64,000 bases of DNA from Ophioderma brevispina (lineage: Eukaryota; Echinodermata; Ophiuroidea; Amphilepidida; Ophiodermatidae): positions 31,559 to 95,558 of the forward strand of contig JAMKCH010019701.1 in the NCBI GenBank assembly GCA_023653785.1, read 5' to 3'. The notes under the pieces were generated by a model. The model was not told the DNA's origin. It saw nothing but the letters and a program-made list of their open reading frames with translations, and ran no database searches. Within the stretch, counting starts at the first letter, position 1, and each line of letters opens with the position of its first letter. The translations under genes were made by a program, and so were the position numbers. Positions 1-11,663 of the stretch are shown here, one piece after another.

Positions 1-35
1 AAATTTATTCAAATTTTTATTATTTTTTTTCAATG

Positions 36-56
36 GGCTGTCTCTAAGAGACAGCC
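36..56. other. short perfect hairpin in AT-rich DNA
   Basis: A 9-bp perfect stem (GGCTGTCTC / GAGACAGCC) closes on a 3-nt loop and is surrounded by T- and A-rich sequence. It is not the canonical histone 3' stem-loop, which has a different stem and a 4-nt loop. It could be part of a 3' UTR or an old transposon end. Nothing nearby decides between these. Confidence 0.4.
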
Positions 57-1115
57 TGTTGTACAACTCATTAAAGTCTCATGATAATTAATCATGGATG
101 TAAAAAAAGAAAATGAAAAAAATGCAAAAATAAATTTTGTACATCAAAAAATAATAGCTTGTAAAATGACAATGACAATTCTCCTTTCACTATCCTATAT
201 ATAACAGTGTCCCTAGTGATGGATCAATACCAAATGCATTCCAGATTTGCAAGATATCAGTTTATGACTGCTTCAGCTATTATCCGCCACAAGATTCCTC
301 ATCAGGCTGTTCCCAAGATGGAAGAATTCCATCTACCTGTGGATTTCTAACTCCAATGAATTTTGCACTGACACTCAGATACACCAAAAAAAAAAGATAA
401 ACCCTCTCATGCACAGAGCTAATCTGGCCAGTGACAGGTGCAAGTCTGCTGAGGTCAAATTTGCAGGTATGCATAAAGGGCCTGTCCATCAGTTACGCTA
501 ACATGACACCTGATTTATGCTGGCCAGTTCTCCCACAGAGTCGGGCTATTATACTTACATTCAAATGTCCAAGGTTCAATGTACACATAGCTGGACAAAG
601 CTTGGGAAATCAACACACCATCAACTTCATAATCGCCTTTACAGGAACATCAAAAATTAACCAAAACTGCCTTCCGTGTTCTGTGCTCACAACTAGAGAG
701 TACACATTCACAATGTTGACATTTTCCTACAAGCTGGCTCTTCGCTGCGCTGGGATCTTACGCTGCTGCACATGGTATGAATACGCAGAGGCAGATGTTT
801 GTAGGGTTTTCATTACATGCAAAACTGCAGGCGCCTAACTAAACCTATCATGTGGTGTTTTAATTCATGCAGGTCACTTGTGCAAGCAACCATGTCCCCT
901 CAGGCTAGGTCAATTTTTATTTTTATTTAACTTCCCTTTTCAATTGTAATTATGCTCTGGTCACTTTGACTACCATGCTTTGACCATTACCATGGCTAAT
1001 CCATATAATGTGGAGTGCTTAGTTTCTTGCACAGTCTTCCACACGGTGCATCCTCATGGGTAATCACATCTGTCTTGCTGATCTTAACAAGTGCGCATTA
1101 CATTGCTTTTTGAAG
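57..1115. other. no recognisable gene
   Basis: This stretch has ordinary AT-rich complexity without strong repeats. Positions 431-838 are open on the + strand for 135 codons, but the translation is rich in C, I, T and S, has no recognisable domain and shows no exon-like boundaries. I do not call it a gene. Confidence 0.5.
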
Positions 1116-1605
1116 CAGGGGCCACATTGGATGAATCCACAATGAATGAGGGCCGCAAACAAGTAATTGGGTCTCTCAAGTTTGGTTTATGATGTGCCTA
1201 CATAATAAGTATGGAAGTAGGACCCATATCTATCCCAATATTTGCCAAAAGGGACCCAATACCAGAGATGCAGATTTTGGGTCAAATTTAACACAAATTT
1301 CCATTTTTGTTGACCTTTTTAGCAAATTTGGAAAAATTTGGGCTTCATTTTGAGGAAATTGGACTAATTTTTCCACAATTTTTAGAAAATTTTGGTTTCA
1401 GACTGATGGAGTTAGACTAATTTTCCAACAATGTTTAGAAGTTCGGTTTCAGATTGATGAAATTGAACTAATTCAAATGACATCTTTTTTAAATATTAGT
1501 TAAGATTTTTATGTATTTTAATTGTTCTGGGAAGTACCTCACGGGCCGCATGAGAGCTCTTAGCGGGCCGCAAATGGCCTGCGGGCCGCAGGTTGGACAC
1601 CCCTG
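1116..1605. mobile_element. hAT-like non-autonomous element (candidate)
   Basis: The right end (about 1541-1605) carries repeated GGGCCGC blocks and finishes with GGTTGGACACCCCTG, the inverse of the CAGGGGTGTCCAA terminus typical of hAT elements. The left end is taken at CAGGGGCC (1116), followed by GAGGGCCGC, which fits but is diverged. The interior is A/T-rich with an internally repeated block (around 1350-1470) of the type TTTGGTTTCAGACTGATG. I see no convincing 8-bp target duplication, so the left boundary is uncertain. No coding capacity. Confidence 0.45.
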
Positions 1606-1687
1606 GGTTAAAAGGAATGATGGATGCAGGATGCTGGAGACATTTTGTGAATTCCATGGAAGTGTACAGTTTGACATAGAATGTAGA

Positions 1688-1750
1688 GAGCCATGTGTGT
1701 GTGTGTATATGAGTGTATGTGTGGTTGCATGCGCTTGGGGCATGTGTGCG
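1688..1750. repeat. interrupted TG microsatellite
   Basis: TG-rich alternating purine-pyrimidine sequence with TATA and TGCATG interruptions, ending in TGTGTGCGCACAC. Short open frames here on either strand are products of the repeat, not genes. Confidence 0.8.
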
Positions 1751-1765
1751 CACACTTGTATTTCC

Positions 1766-1829
1766 GAGGACCTAACACAAAAGAAATTCTTTTTGAATAA
1801 TAGTCCTCAGAAGGATTTCTTTTGTCCTC
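1766..1829. other. small imperfect hairpin
   Basis: GAGGAC at the left pairs with GTCCTC at the right, and ACAAAAGAAAT pairs with ATTTCTTTTGT inside it, with a small left-side bulge and a loop of about 17 nt. It lies between two TG tracts. It may be a tiny foldback remnant, since no target duplication is obvious. Confidence 0.4.
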
Positions 1830-1895
1830 ATTCCACGTTTCAATTTACGACCGAGGATGTGGTTCCTTCAATGTCCTTGAAGTAAAGATGATGCA

Positions 1896-1928
1896 AAATT
1901 GTGTGTGTGCGCACGCATGTGTGTGTGC

Positions 1929-1963
<35 letters not shown>
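1896..1963. repeat. TG/CG microsatellite with Z-DNA potential
   Basis: Long alternating purine-pyrimidine run: TG repeats interrupted by GCGCACGC and GCGCG, then about 15 uninterrupted TG units. Such sequence readily adopts left-handed DNA under supercoiling and is usually highly polymorphic. Confidence 0.9.
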
Positions 1964-2286
1964 CAATTGCGCTACAAAAGAACAAAGCTAGTGGTAGTTT
2001 GCCTACCATATACCACTAGACTTTTTCTTAGTCCAATGTTATTGGTATTTTAAAAGGCAGCATTTTCTGTTACATTGGCAAAGATAACTGCTTGTATGAT
2101 GGTGTCCGGTGACTTGTAATTTTCTACTTTTCTACCTGTAATTACACAACCACAGACTGTCTTGTCATTTTTAGAAGACCGACATTGGACTACTCTTGTT
2201 CAGTACATTCAGTATTTGGTGATTATCAGAATGTCATTCATTAAATTATACAAGTGATAAAAAAAAATTGTGCATGAAAAAACATA

Positions 2287-2668
2287 AAATTTGACCCTTA
2301 CGCCTGTTTACTCAACTGTGACGCAGTTGAATGTTTCCATTACTGCATTTACTGACTTTCTATGCTGAAAAAATGGAAGGAGTTGGTGAAGAAATGATGG
2401 GGGGGGGTGTAGATATAAAGATTTTCGCGGCTGAATCCATTTTTACCCCCATTCCAAGGGGATTTTACACAGTTAATTAAGCTGGTGTCAGCTCCATTAT
2501 TGTTCTAAATGTGTTGACAAATCTTTATGGATCAGCTGTAAAAAAATCTTTCATATCTACCTCTTTGTTCACCAATTACGTCATTTTTTCAGCAGCAGAA
2601 CGCAAAATATGCAGATCATGAAAAATCAACTGCATCAGAGTTGAGAAACTGGTCAGGGTCAATTTTTG
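2287..2668. mobile_element. foldback element with ~130-bp inverted arms
   Basis: Positions ~2287-2425 and ~2545-2668 are inverted copies of each other. Both arms share TTGACCCT, a CAACT-TG-(A/C)GCAGTTGA block, GCTGAAAAAATG, TTGGTGAA and TAGATAT(A/G)AAGAT in the same order. Identity is moderate, with a G-run in the left arm. A short unpaired centre holds a small CCCC/GGGG-type hairpin near 2446-2465. There is no coding capacity and no clear target duplication. A foldback MITE fits best; an inverted duplication is the alternative. Confidence 0.65.
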
Positions 2669-3395
2669 TTTTTTTCGATGCAGCATTTTTTTTTTATTCA
2701 CTCTGTATAATTTACAGGTAGGTTGTTAATATGGATCTGAATGCCAGTGTGATATTTGAGCACCACTCCTCTCCTGGCGCAGGTTTGTGTCAACGCGTTC
2801 CAGAGGGCGCGCTATTCCATAATATAGTGAAGTGTGACCACAATAGCAATAGGCGATTTATTCCAGCAACTGTTTCAAGAATTAGAATGCAAATCTGCAT
2901 TTGCCAATCCTCGCTGGTCTTGTATTGGTAGCTACCTCATGCTCCAGTGGTCTCGGTTTCGAATCTTGCTACTGCCTCTTTTAATATATACAATTTTCAT
3001 TATTTTTAGTTAGAAAAGTCCCAAAAGATGAAATTACTAGCTGCCTTTGAGTGTTAGTGAGGGAAACCTGCGATCTGAATAGGATTGGTTAGGGAAGTGG
3101 GTAGTTTCCCACAGATTCACAGCTGATGTACAGTTATTAATTCCTTCCTAAATTATGACCTAAACTTCATTCTACATTGAATCTTTGAACTACTTATCAT
3201 TTTATGTTTCCTTTGAAATGCCGACATCTCGAATGTAACATTCAATTGATGATCTAATCAAAAATACATCGTTCCCCGGAACACTTGTGGCGCCTGCCAA
3301 TAGCGTTTGTCAACAGGAGTGGTTGTTTGGTGATGTTTGATATTTTTTGGCCAGTGTTCACTCGTTCAGGCACTTTTGGTGTTTGATTTTTAATG
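2669..3395. other. no recognisable gene
   Basis: Unremarkable AT-rich sequence. A 66-codon open frame at 2731-2931 has no recognisable features. Confidence 0.5.
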
Positions 3396-3935
3396 AATTG
3401 GGCCAACGGTTCCATATAGGGGGTCATCAAAGGTCAATCAAGTGTCATCCCACATAACCTCATGGCCAGTGATTATTTTGAGTAACTTTGGTGACCATAG
3501 TATCTTATATGCCAAAGAAAATGTAGTTTGTCAAATTTTCACAAATGGTCAAGTTCACATATGGGTTCTCAACGATCCTTTGTTTCCACCACGGCTACAG
3601 CTTTGCCAGTGGTTCTTCTACTGATATGAGTTTAAATGAGTCAATGCATTGTGAGAAATGAGTACTGTTAACTGTTTTTTTCTTTTTTAAATTGGGTCCC
3701 ACGGTCACATAGGGTCATCAAAAGTATCAATCTGTGTACATCCCACTAAGTCTGGCTTGTGGTCTGTTTTGAGTAACTTTGGCTGGCCATAGCCATCTTA
3801 ATGTGCCAAAGAAAGTAGTTTTAAAGATTTTTACAAAATGGGGGTCTCAAAGTTCACATATGGGGTCATCAGAGAGTCATTTGTTTACACCAATAATGGT
3901 CTTTGGGCCAGTGCTTCTTCTGACCAGATGAAGTT
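3396..3935. repeat. two-unit tandem repeat, ~293-bp period
   Basis: The block starting AATTGGG(C/T)C at 3396 recurs at 3689. Shared landmarks in order are: CATA-GGG-TCATCAAA, CATCCCAC, TTTTGAGTAACTTTGG, CCATAG, TGCCAAAGAAA, GTTCACATATGGG, and CCAGTG-TTCTTCT. The units are diverged by substitutions and indels. A looser relative of the tail (GGGCCAGTGGTTCTTTTAACCAAGTTTGG) lies near 34496-34530. This looks like an old dispersed repeat that duplicated in tandem. Confidence 0.65.
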
Positions 3936-4346
3936 ATTCATAATAAATTTTTAATTTCATAGTCCACCCTTTCATTTTCTTACTAAAATGATAAGGAAAT
4001 TAATAGATAATAGAAGTCAATATGGTTCATAAACTAACGACAATTCTAAATTGCCATTTAGGTATATATTGATCAATTTGGATCAAATTTTGATAACGAT
4101 CCTCATGGAAAAACCTGGTCGTTGAATGGGTACAAAGAGAGAACAACACTTCTTCCCATCAAAGTTGCAGTAATTTGTTAAATTAAAAGCATTTATGTTT
4201 TTATGGAAAAAAAAAATAGCAAAATTTATCCCACAGCTGACAGCTGGGAATACGCATTTATCTTTATTATTGTTACTTTTTTATTTCTCGTTGTCATTTT
4301 TATTTTGTGTTTATGGACCACCACTGGGTAGGGGGGCGTGTTTGTT

Positions 4347-4364
4347 GGGGGGGGGGGGGGGGGG
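4347..4364. repeat. 18-nt poly-G tract
   Basis: An uninterrupted G run followed by CCCGCCC. It is one of about a dozen long G or C homopolymers scattered in the window and is prone to length error in sequencing. Confidence 0.9.
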
Positions 4365-4675
4365 CCCGCCCTGTTATCAAGTGTTTCTAATCAATAAATC
4401 AAATAAAATGACCAGGGCTTTATGTCTTTTACAACATCTACTGTATTTATCCATGGAGTAATCAGTTAAACTATACTAACATACATATTGTTATAAATAT
4501 ATCTGATTAAGCTCATCCCAACTTTATTTTGCCTCCCCAATTACTTCACAAAGTTTTTACAAGTGCTTTCTTTAGTATGTTTTGTAGTCCTGTGTGTCAA
4601 CTGATATAATTACCCGAAGTATCAGGCGTTTACAATTATTATTACGCTGTCACTAGAAATCATCAGAATCATTTC

Positions 4676-4885
4676 GCTTCAACTAGGGCGCAACCGTAGT
4701 GCAAGCCCTATCCGCACTTAGATTGTAACATTTCCCTGACAGCTCCACATTTCACTCCTAGGTAGAGAGAGGCAAGTGAGGTAAAATGCCTTGCCCAAGT
4801 GCACAACACGCTGGCCTCAGCGGGACTCGAACCCACAACCTCAGACATGGCTCACTTGGACCACACATGCCCAAGATCTACTCAC
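4676..4885 (-). mobile_element. tRNA-derived SINE, minus strand
   Basis: Read on the minus strand, the sequence has a Pol III B box (GGTTCGAGTCC, around 4820-4840). It is followed by a body containing GTGTTGTGCACTTGGGCAAG and CACTTGCCTCTCT and a tail ending near AACGGTTG-type sequence at about 4680. The TGCACTTGGGCAAGGCA core is, from general knowledge, widespread in marine invertebrate SINEs; assignment to the MetaSINE group is possible but unverified. A second, shorter copy lies at 63640-63725. The A-box half is degenerate. Confidence 0.65.
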
Positions 4886-5204
4886 TGCATTGGAAGAGTC
4901 ATAGGGAGGAAGGGGTAGAATTTCATAGCAGAGTGCGAGAATCAGTCTTGATTCTCCAAAATGAATTTTGCGCGAATCATCTAATTCGCTGCTGTGTTAG
5001 GCTCTAAAGTTTACGAGAATCAACATTGATCCACACATATCAATTTACAAGAATCTTTGCGAGAATCGATTCCGTGCCCAAAATTCTAAACCTGTGATGT
5101 TGTTTTAACCAACCCATAATGCATTGCAATGTGCCTAACTGCCTATACTGTACTGTACTAACTAACACACGTTAGTACTAGGGACCAAGTGTTCAAAATT
5201 TCCA

Positions 5205-5765
5205 AGCACTATTAGCACATTTTTTTTGAAGAGCGCCCCCAATTTTTCAAAAAAATTGAGATTTTTTATACAGCGGTGGCATTGGTACCTGGCTAGTAAA
5301 CTATACCTGTGAATGGTTAAGCTCGAAACATTACTGTGTTCACAAACTAAGGACTTTTGTAATTAGAATAATTAGTATCGGGGATCCGCCCGTTATAATA
5401 ATTCAAAGGCTGCTGGAGGGAAGGAAACGGCCTTCCATGGGAAATAGCCAGGAAAAGCGCAATGTACGTGTCTACGCTATCCATTGTGTTGTTTTATTGG
5501 TTCAGGCAAGTCCGTTAGAGGTTATCTTCTCGACGGGTGGCAATTTAATCATGGACAGAACATAAACGTAGCATTTCCAGCTCTGCCGTTAAGTCAATCT
5601 GGGATCCAAATTCTAACTACAAAATCGCTTAATTTATGATAAATAACGCATTTTTTAGCATTCTCGTTCGCAGGTATAGTTTCCTAGACAATCACCAACG
5701 TAACTGTGCCAAAATATCAAATTTTGAAAATTGGGGGCCTCTTCAAAAAATGTGCCATTATTGCT
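5205..5765 (+). mobile_element. family K TTAA MITE, copy 1 (~561 bp)
   Basis: The TIR is about 40 bp: the left end has GCACATTTTTTTTGAAGAG then CGCCCCCAATTTTTC, and the right end has the inverse GAAAATTGGGGGCC then TCTTCAAAAAATGTGC. The right side ends ATTATTGCT followed by TTAA (5766-5769). The left flank is mutated away from TTAA. Full-length siblings lie at 60226-60790 (inverted) and 61070-61634. No ORF; non-autonomous. Confidence 0.8.
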
Positions 5766-5769
5766 TTAA

Positions 5770-6645
5770 AGAAGTACAAGACGTTTCTTGATCACGCTCA
5801 AATTACTTCAATACTTGTATTTTGTTCACTAAAATGAGTTGAAGTCAGTGTTTTTGTGTGGTAAGAACTCAACATGTCAGCCTTCTGCACATTTAACTTA
5901 TTGTCCATCCCTCTCTCTGACATCCTTTGTACATTTGTAGCAACTTAACAAATAATTCACCTGAAAGCGTTTCCTACAATGCAACTTGGAGGAGCCACAC
6001 TATCCAGCATGAATCTGGCATTTTGAGGCCAACTCGAACCATGTACTTGCAGGTTATAATACTGATGGTTTAGCAAAACTTGTTATTAACCAAAATATTT
6101 TGATTTCGGCAGGGTTTGTTTTAAGTACACCTGGTAGTTACGCTTCAGTTGTTTTGCACATCAAACTGTCACAGCAACGGTATTTTTAAGGGGGAAAAAT
6201 CACTTAAAATCTCACTATGTGTAGTTTTGACCATTCTAAAACACAAGCTAAAAGTAGACCAGTTTCTTCATTGTGCAAAATATTCCCTCACATTCTCCAC
6301 TTAACATACATGCCAATTCACCAATACCTCGTATTACGATAAAGAGCTTCTTACAAACAACACAAACCACTGAATGTCAAGCAACTATGAATCGGGATAG
6401 AGAAATGGCAAGCGTAAGATGCTGCTGCCATCTTTTCCACAAATTTTAGAAATCTTTGGTTCCTCCATTTACCTCCCCCCCCCCCCCCACCATATTTCCC
6501 CAAACCATTTTCCCTGACACCTCTAATTGCGCTATGTTCTGTGTAATTCCAGAGAGCCCAAAAGACAGTGAAAGAACTCATCAAATGGCATATATAATCT
6601 ACATTCTTTGAAAAATATTTTAGAGGTGCTTTCTTCTGGACCGCT
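5770..6645. other. no recognisable gene; C homopolymer at 6475-6488
   Basis: Ordinary AT-rich sequence with one 14-nt C run. A 100-codon minus-strand frame across the C run (6351-6653) contains a poly-glycine artefact and is not credible as a gene. Confidence 0.5.
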
Positions 6646-6797
6646 AAAGGCACATGTTCTGGTCGTCCTTGGCTACAGAAGTCTTAAGTAAAACAAGATG
6701 ATTTTGATTAGCTTATATTTCAATATATAAATCTTTGCTCCAATCATGAAATTAGAAACCTCTCAATTTTTTGTACCAAGAAATCATTCTTAGCTAC
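6646..6797 (+). mobile_element. family B MITE fragment
   Basis: Internal landmarks of family B occur in order: TTGGCTACAG, AAGTCTTAAG, GATTTTGATT-GCTTATATTTCAATAT, TTTGCTCC, GAAATTAGAAA, and TTTTTGTACCAA. These match the middle of the 347-bp copy at 19461-19807. TIRs and TTAA flanks are eroded or missing. Confidence 0.55.
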
Positions 6798-6799
6798 AA

Positions 6800-8195
6800 A
6801 GGTGCTCATCCTTGATTTACACAAAGTAGTATCAATTTTGATATTAGCAACTATCCATTGTCTTAAGACAAAAAACGACTGTTTAATGGTCAACCATCAA
6901 CATCAGCACGTAATAAACGGTTGCAATGTGCATTCTTGCTTCTACCATAAAACCGCAGTTGTTCCCATGATACTTGGTGGCGAGTGTATGCGAGTGACTG
7001 GCTCTCATATCAATTAGAGAACACAAATATAAATATGGAACAGTACCTTAAATTAACTTTTACCTCCTGCAAAGAACAGAAATGGCTTCAGCCTACATAG
7101 CGTGCCAATGGGAATAGTGCATGATATACACTGCTTATGAAGGCTAGATTTTTTCTCTCTAAATTCATCAGATTTGGTGATACCTTCAACCTTTGAATTC
7201 AAACTTTTGAGAGTTCAGATCGTGTTTCCTAATCAGTGTCATAGTAGATTAGGCGCTGATAGTAGGCTAACCTTTATTCTGTCAGGGGGATTAAGATTAA
7301 TGGAGGGGCAGGGACAGAATTTTATTTCGAATAATACATAGTCCAAGTCCAGCAATATGTCTGTTCTATGACCAAAGAGTATATGGTGCCAAGCAAAACT
7401 CAAGACAAAACTACAAATGCAGTGCATACCATATTAGTGTAAGCTGTGTGGCCGGCAGGTGGAATTGAATGCCAAGGCATCAGACATGTCCTCCAAGATT
7501 TGAACAGGTGATTAGTGACCTGTCTGTTTTTTCTTTATGTTGTGCAGTTGGTATAATTGGCCGTTCTTTTTTCACCCTACAAAATCAATTTGTAATCGGA
7601 TTGAACACTGGCGCAAGTCACAGCCCTATTCCATGCATTCGACAAGTCCAAAACTTTTTCCCTCCTGTCCCATCAGCACGAATCTATTATAATAATGTGA
7701 TGAGTGTAATACAAAAGAGGATAAACATACCTGTCAGACCAGCCAAGGAGTCGAACCTGGCACGCTGGGCTATCCTAATATAAGCCCTTTAAGCAGAGCT
7801 GAAATACCACCTGCACAAAGAGGAGAAAGAACAGTGAAAAAAATTATGATTACAATGATATTTATCTAGCATACTGTCAAGATATGAATGCATTTTTGTT
7901 ACTTTACTTTCACACTGAATTACGAGTTTTCAGGAAGGTTTCTGCAGTAGGCCCATATGACCTTGCAAAAGAGTCTACACTAAATCCTTTGATGGTTTCT
8001 GGGTAAAATTGACCTGTTGATTCCAGCAATTTTGTCATCCTTGAGCATTTTATGTTTCAGACTGGGTTAAGGTGTATAAACATGTTTTTATTTGATTGGT
8101 TTCAAATTGTTCGTATAGGAATGTTGTAACAGGAAATATATATTTGCTTTATGTTAATCAGCTCAAAGATATCTAACGGAGGCCAGAGTACTGCC
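6800..8195. other. no recognisable gene
   Basis: No repeat structure or coding signal that I can support. A 104-codon plus-strand frame at 7469-7783 has no recognisable domain, and nothing else marks it as real. Confidence 0.45.
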
Positions 8196-8243
8196 AACAT
8201 TACGCTCACACTCACACTCAAACTCACACTCACTCACTCTCTT
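8196..8243. repeat. CACTCA-type microsatellite
   Basis: Imperfect CTCACA/CTCACT repeats running into CTCTCTTTCTC. Confidence 0.8.
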
Positions 8244-8289
8244 TCTCGTAAAATTTGAAAACTGTTTTTGATCTATTCAATTAATAATA

Positions 8290-9000
8290 AAGATAGATTA
8301 CCAACATATAAAGCAAATTAAGAAGTAAAGACATGTCCACTTAAAAATGTCAGTAGGATATTTGTCAATAAAAACATCTATAATCCCAAAGAAAAGATGT
8401 TTTGTTATAAATGATATCAAAAAACTCCCCCCCCCCCCCCCCCGTGAAATATGACAACTGTGTTGTGTGTTTATTTGCATCTAATTCAATTATTTAATTC
8501 AGATATTTCACATTTTTGATAAAAGATGCTATGTCAATCTTACAGCAAATTTTAATCACACTATTCCATACACCAAAGACCAAAGTTGAGTTATAAGTTT
8601 TGTCCAACCAATCAAGTCAAAATGACATGTCCACTTACATATACCACTAGGATTTGTCAATAATGCATCTACACAACTTGTCAATTTATGAAGGATGTGA
8701 AAAAAGAAGCCTCTCTCTCTCTTGGAACATAATGTGAAATGTGTATCCCATGCTTATGTTCATTTATTTTTCTCTAATCCATCAAAAATAAGACATTTTA
8801 GCTAACATGCCAATTTTAACATCATGTTATTACACAAACTGCTACATCAAGTAGTTATATTGGAAAATACCTGCATTGCCATGCAAAGTGTAATAAAGAA
8901 CCAAAGTATGTCTTGTCAAAGCAATAAAGAAACAATGACAAGTCCACTTTAAGGCATCAGTGAGGTATTTGTCAATAAAAATACCAACAAATGCTTGTCG
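8290..9000. repeat. three diverged tandem units, ~305-bp period
   Basis: The phrase GACA(T/A)GTCCACTT followed by CAGT(A/G)GG-TATTTGTCAATAA occurs at about 8331, 8630 and 8937. Each is preceded by an AGCAA(T/A)-AAG-type lead-in, and units 2 and 3 also share ACCAAAG...TTGTC upstream. Unit 1 carries a 17-nt C run (8427-8443). Tandem amplification of a non-coding segment is the simplest reading. Confidence 0.6.
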
Positions 9001-9550
9001 AGTTAGCAGTGGTATAGCAGTAATGTCACTGCCAATAGATGAAGCTATTTGGTTTCAAATATTCTGTAGCCAAAATTCAGGCTTCGGGAAATTAATTCCA
9101 AGAAAAAAATAGGCACCTGTAAGTCCAACTATTTTAAAATGAAAATCAATCTTACATATTGCACAACTTGAGAAAAAAATATTATAAAATAATGTATTTT
9201 CAACAATGTCATTTTTTTACCATTTGGCACAGTGCCAAAATCAGTGCCTGTATCAACTATCACGTCTATGAGAAATTGAAACCATAAAAATTAATATATC
9301 TCAAATATGTAGTTGGGGGGGGGGGAATGAAGAAAATTGGCATGCATGTTCATGTCACCATTTCATTCAATTTTCAACAAAATCTATCCAGGAAGCTGTA
9401 GTTGATGCAATTTCATTGCATGACAAATTAACAAAAATCTCCTTTGATTTTGGTCCTCTTCTGATTTTGGTCTTCAAACCAAAGGTCACTTAACTCTTAA
9501 CTGCAAGCAAAATCAAGGGCTTGCATTTGAAAAAATGACAGAGTGATAGC
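9001..9550. other. no recognisable gene
   Basis: AT-rich sequence with a G run at about 9315-9325. No coding or repeat signal stands out. Confidence 0.45.
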
Positions 9551-9554
9551 TTAA

Positions 9555-9935
9555 AGGCCGAGTCAGAGATTTCCTGATGAGGGTGCATTCAATTTTCAAA
9601 CAAACTGTTTTTTTGCATAATGCATAATGGTTGTCCATATACTATCAAGCTCAAATTGAAGTCCTTCATAGAGAAAATCACAACCTTGTTATATATTTCT
9701 TGATCCTGAATTTTTGTTATACACAGTATCCAATGGCACTGTTGTACTGTGCATATATGTTTACTGCATGAAAACGGAAAATCCGATTCATCTCTAACTT
9801 TGGAATTAAGCATTTCAGGCGACTATCTTTACTTCTAAATGACTATTTTTAATACTACACATAAAATTGTAATTTGAAAAATGACAAAAAATACAAGTTT
9901 GAACTTCCGAAGGGCCTGTAACAGTTAATCCTTTA
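9555..9935 (-). mobile_element. family G TTAA MITE, copy with degraded end
   Basis: TTAA (9551-9554) is followed by AGGCCGAGTCAGAGATTTCC, the family G terminus. The body shares TGCATAATG-TTGTCCATAT, CTTCATA-AGAAAATCACA, GCACTGTT, TTTACTGCAT-AAAA and ATCCGATTCATC with copies at 27037 and 42395. The right terminus is not clean; CTTTAA at 9931-9936 is my best guess for the end. Confidence 0.7.
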
Positions 9936-11545
9936 AAGTGTCCATGCTCTAATAAATATTCAATCATTACAATTTCTAAAGATCAAAATGCCTAAATTAT
10001 CCTACACAATATTTAAAAATTCCAATTCAAGACTATTTCCTATTGGGGGGTTGGTCAAAATCGGCTCAAGAGCAAATTGGATATATTGGTGGACAATAAG
10101 TACCCACCCCAAAGAGTTTTGAAAACATTAATACCACACCACATTGGTCCTTCCGGTGAGCAACAATCCAACCATAATGGATGGTTGTCCATTTTCTTAG
10201 CAAGTCAAACAAAAGAAACTACACCTCCGCTGTGATTACAATTAATCAAATACGACAAAGTGGACAAAATGGACAGAAGCAATGGCCAGTGATAATTTGG
10301 CCTGTCCAATTCATTGAATCCAGCGAAGCATAAGTCACCATTAACATAATGCCACTGGCACACAGCTTGGGTTAGTTAATGATGATATTTCAACATGATC
10401 AGTGATGATTGCAATTCTGGGCAAGATGAGGTCGGATCACTTTGATAATGAACTCCGAGGGTTGTCATTACAGTCAACAAGCTCTGTTGTGACACAACAA
10501 AGAAATGAAGCAAGAACAGAATTACATTTCCATTCCATGGCAAATTGTATCAACAAAATGCAGAGGATGACCTTGAAAATAGTTAAAAATATCATAAAAC
10601 ATGTGATACCTTTATATTTATCTACAATTAAACACTAATTACTGATGGTATATATTTTATCTAACAAACTCACATTATCGGTACACATACCTTTGAGCTA
10701 TGCTTTGAGCATGCACGTAGTGGTGTGGAAAAACAAAGCCATCCATGACTGATGGATCGAGAATTGACAAAAATTTAACGGTGGAAACTTTATATAACCG
10801 TACTTTGAAAACTAATTTAAAAAGAACAGAAAGTGCCATGTATTTAACAACAGCAGTCTAGGCGGCATCTCCCGATTTCACTGGAATACAAATAAAATAT
10901 TCTGATAATTTCCTATTCCTGCTTCGAGTGACTAATTCGGTATTAATATTGTTATTTCACTTGACTGTAAGTCATTCAACAATAGACATATTTCAACCTG
11001 CCACTCATTTCAAATGTTAATATTGCCGCTCTTTCCAAAGCATGCTTTCAAAATTTTATCATCCTTAGATAATCCCCAAATAGAGCAAATATATTTTACC
11101 ACTGAGGAGAGCTAGGTGCTCGGTGCTTGTGAACTGCAATGCTGAACTTTTTGAACGTTCATAAATGATGTTTTGCAGTTACTTTGAGATGGAAAATCAT
11201 TATTTTTTTACTCATACCCTGATGTGACATTAGACCCCATAAGTTTATGTCATTGCCAGGGAGATCTCACATAAGTTCTTTACTTGCAGTATTTTTTAAA
11301 ATATATTCTTAAAGTAGTTTTTGTCTTTAAAACATGACAAACCATATTTTTTTAGCCTGTTATGTAGCCTTTTTTTTAATTTTAGGCCACAGTCGGTATC
11401 AACTTCCAGTAGAAATCACATTTTGCAGCAACAATTTGTTATGAATGAGCAAAGATAGCACCTATTCAGAACATTTATGAAATTCACAAAAGTTCGTTGT
11501 ACAAAGATAAATTTCAATGTTTTCACTTGTGAGATTCTCTTGTCT
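9936..11545. other. no recognisable gene; AT-rich, relatively unique
   Basis: I find no repeat family or convincing exon. Homeodomain-like ATTA-rich words occur near 10235-10250 (GATTACAATTAATCAAA). A 78-codon frame at 10402-10638 has no recognisable features. Confidence 0.45.
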
Positions 11546-11663
11546 GTTCAAATGGTGAATAGGATGTTCAAATGGTAAATTGGATGTTCAAATGGTAAAT
11601 TGGATGTTCAAATGGTAAATTGGATGTTCAAATGGTAAATTGGATGTTCAAATGGTGAATTAA
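11546..11663. repeat. 20-bp tandem repeat, six copies
   Basis: The unit GTTCAAATGGTAAATTGGAT is repeated six times head to tail. The four central copies are identical or nearly so. The first and last carry GGTGAAT in place of GGTAAAT, and the final copy runs out at TTAAAT. High identity implies recent expansion. Confidence 0.95.

Noticed and set aside
36..56. Histone mRNA 3' stem-loop
   Set aside because: The stem sequence and the 3-nt loop do not match the canonical histone hairpin, and no histone frame is nearby.
431..838. 135-codon plus-strand open frame
   Set aside because: No recognisable domain, odd composition rich in C, T and I, and no splice or promoter context.
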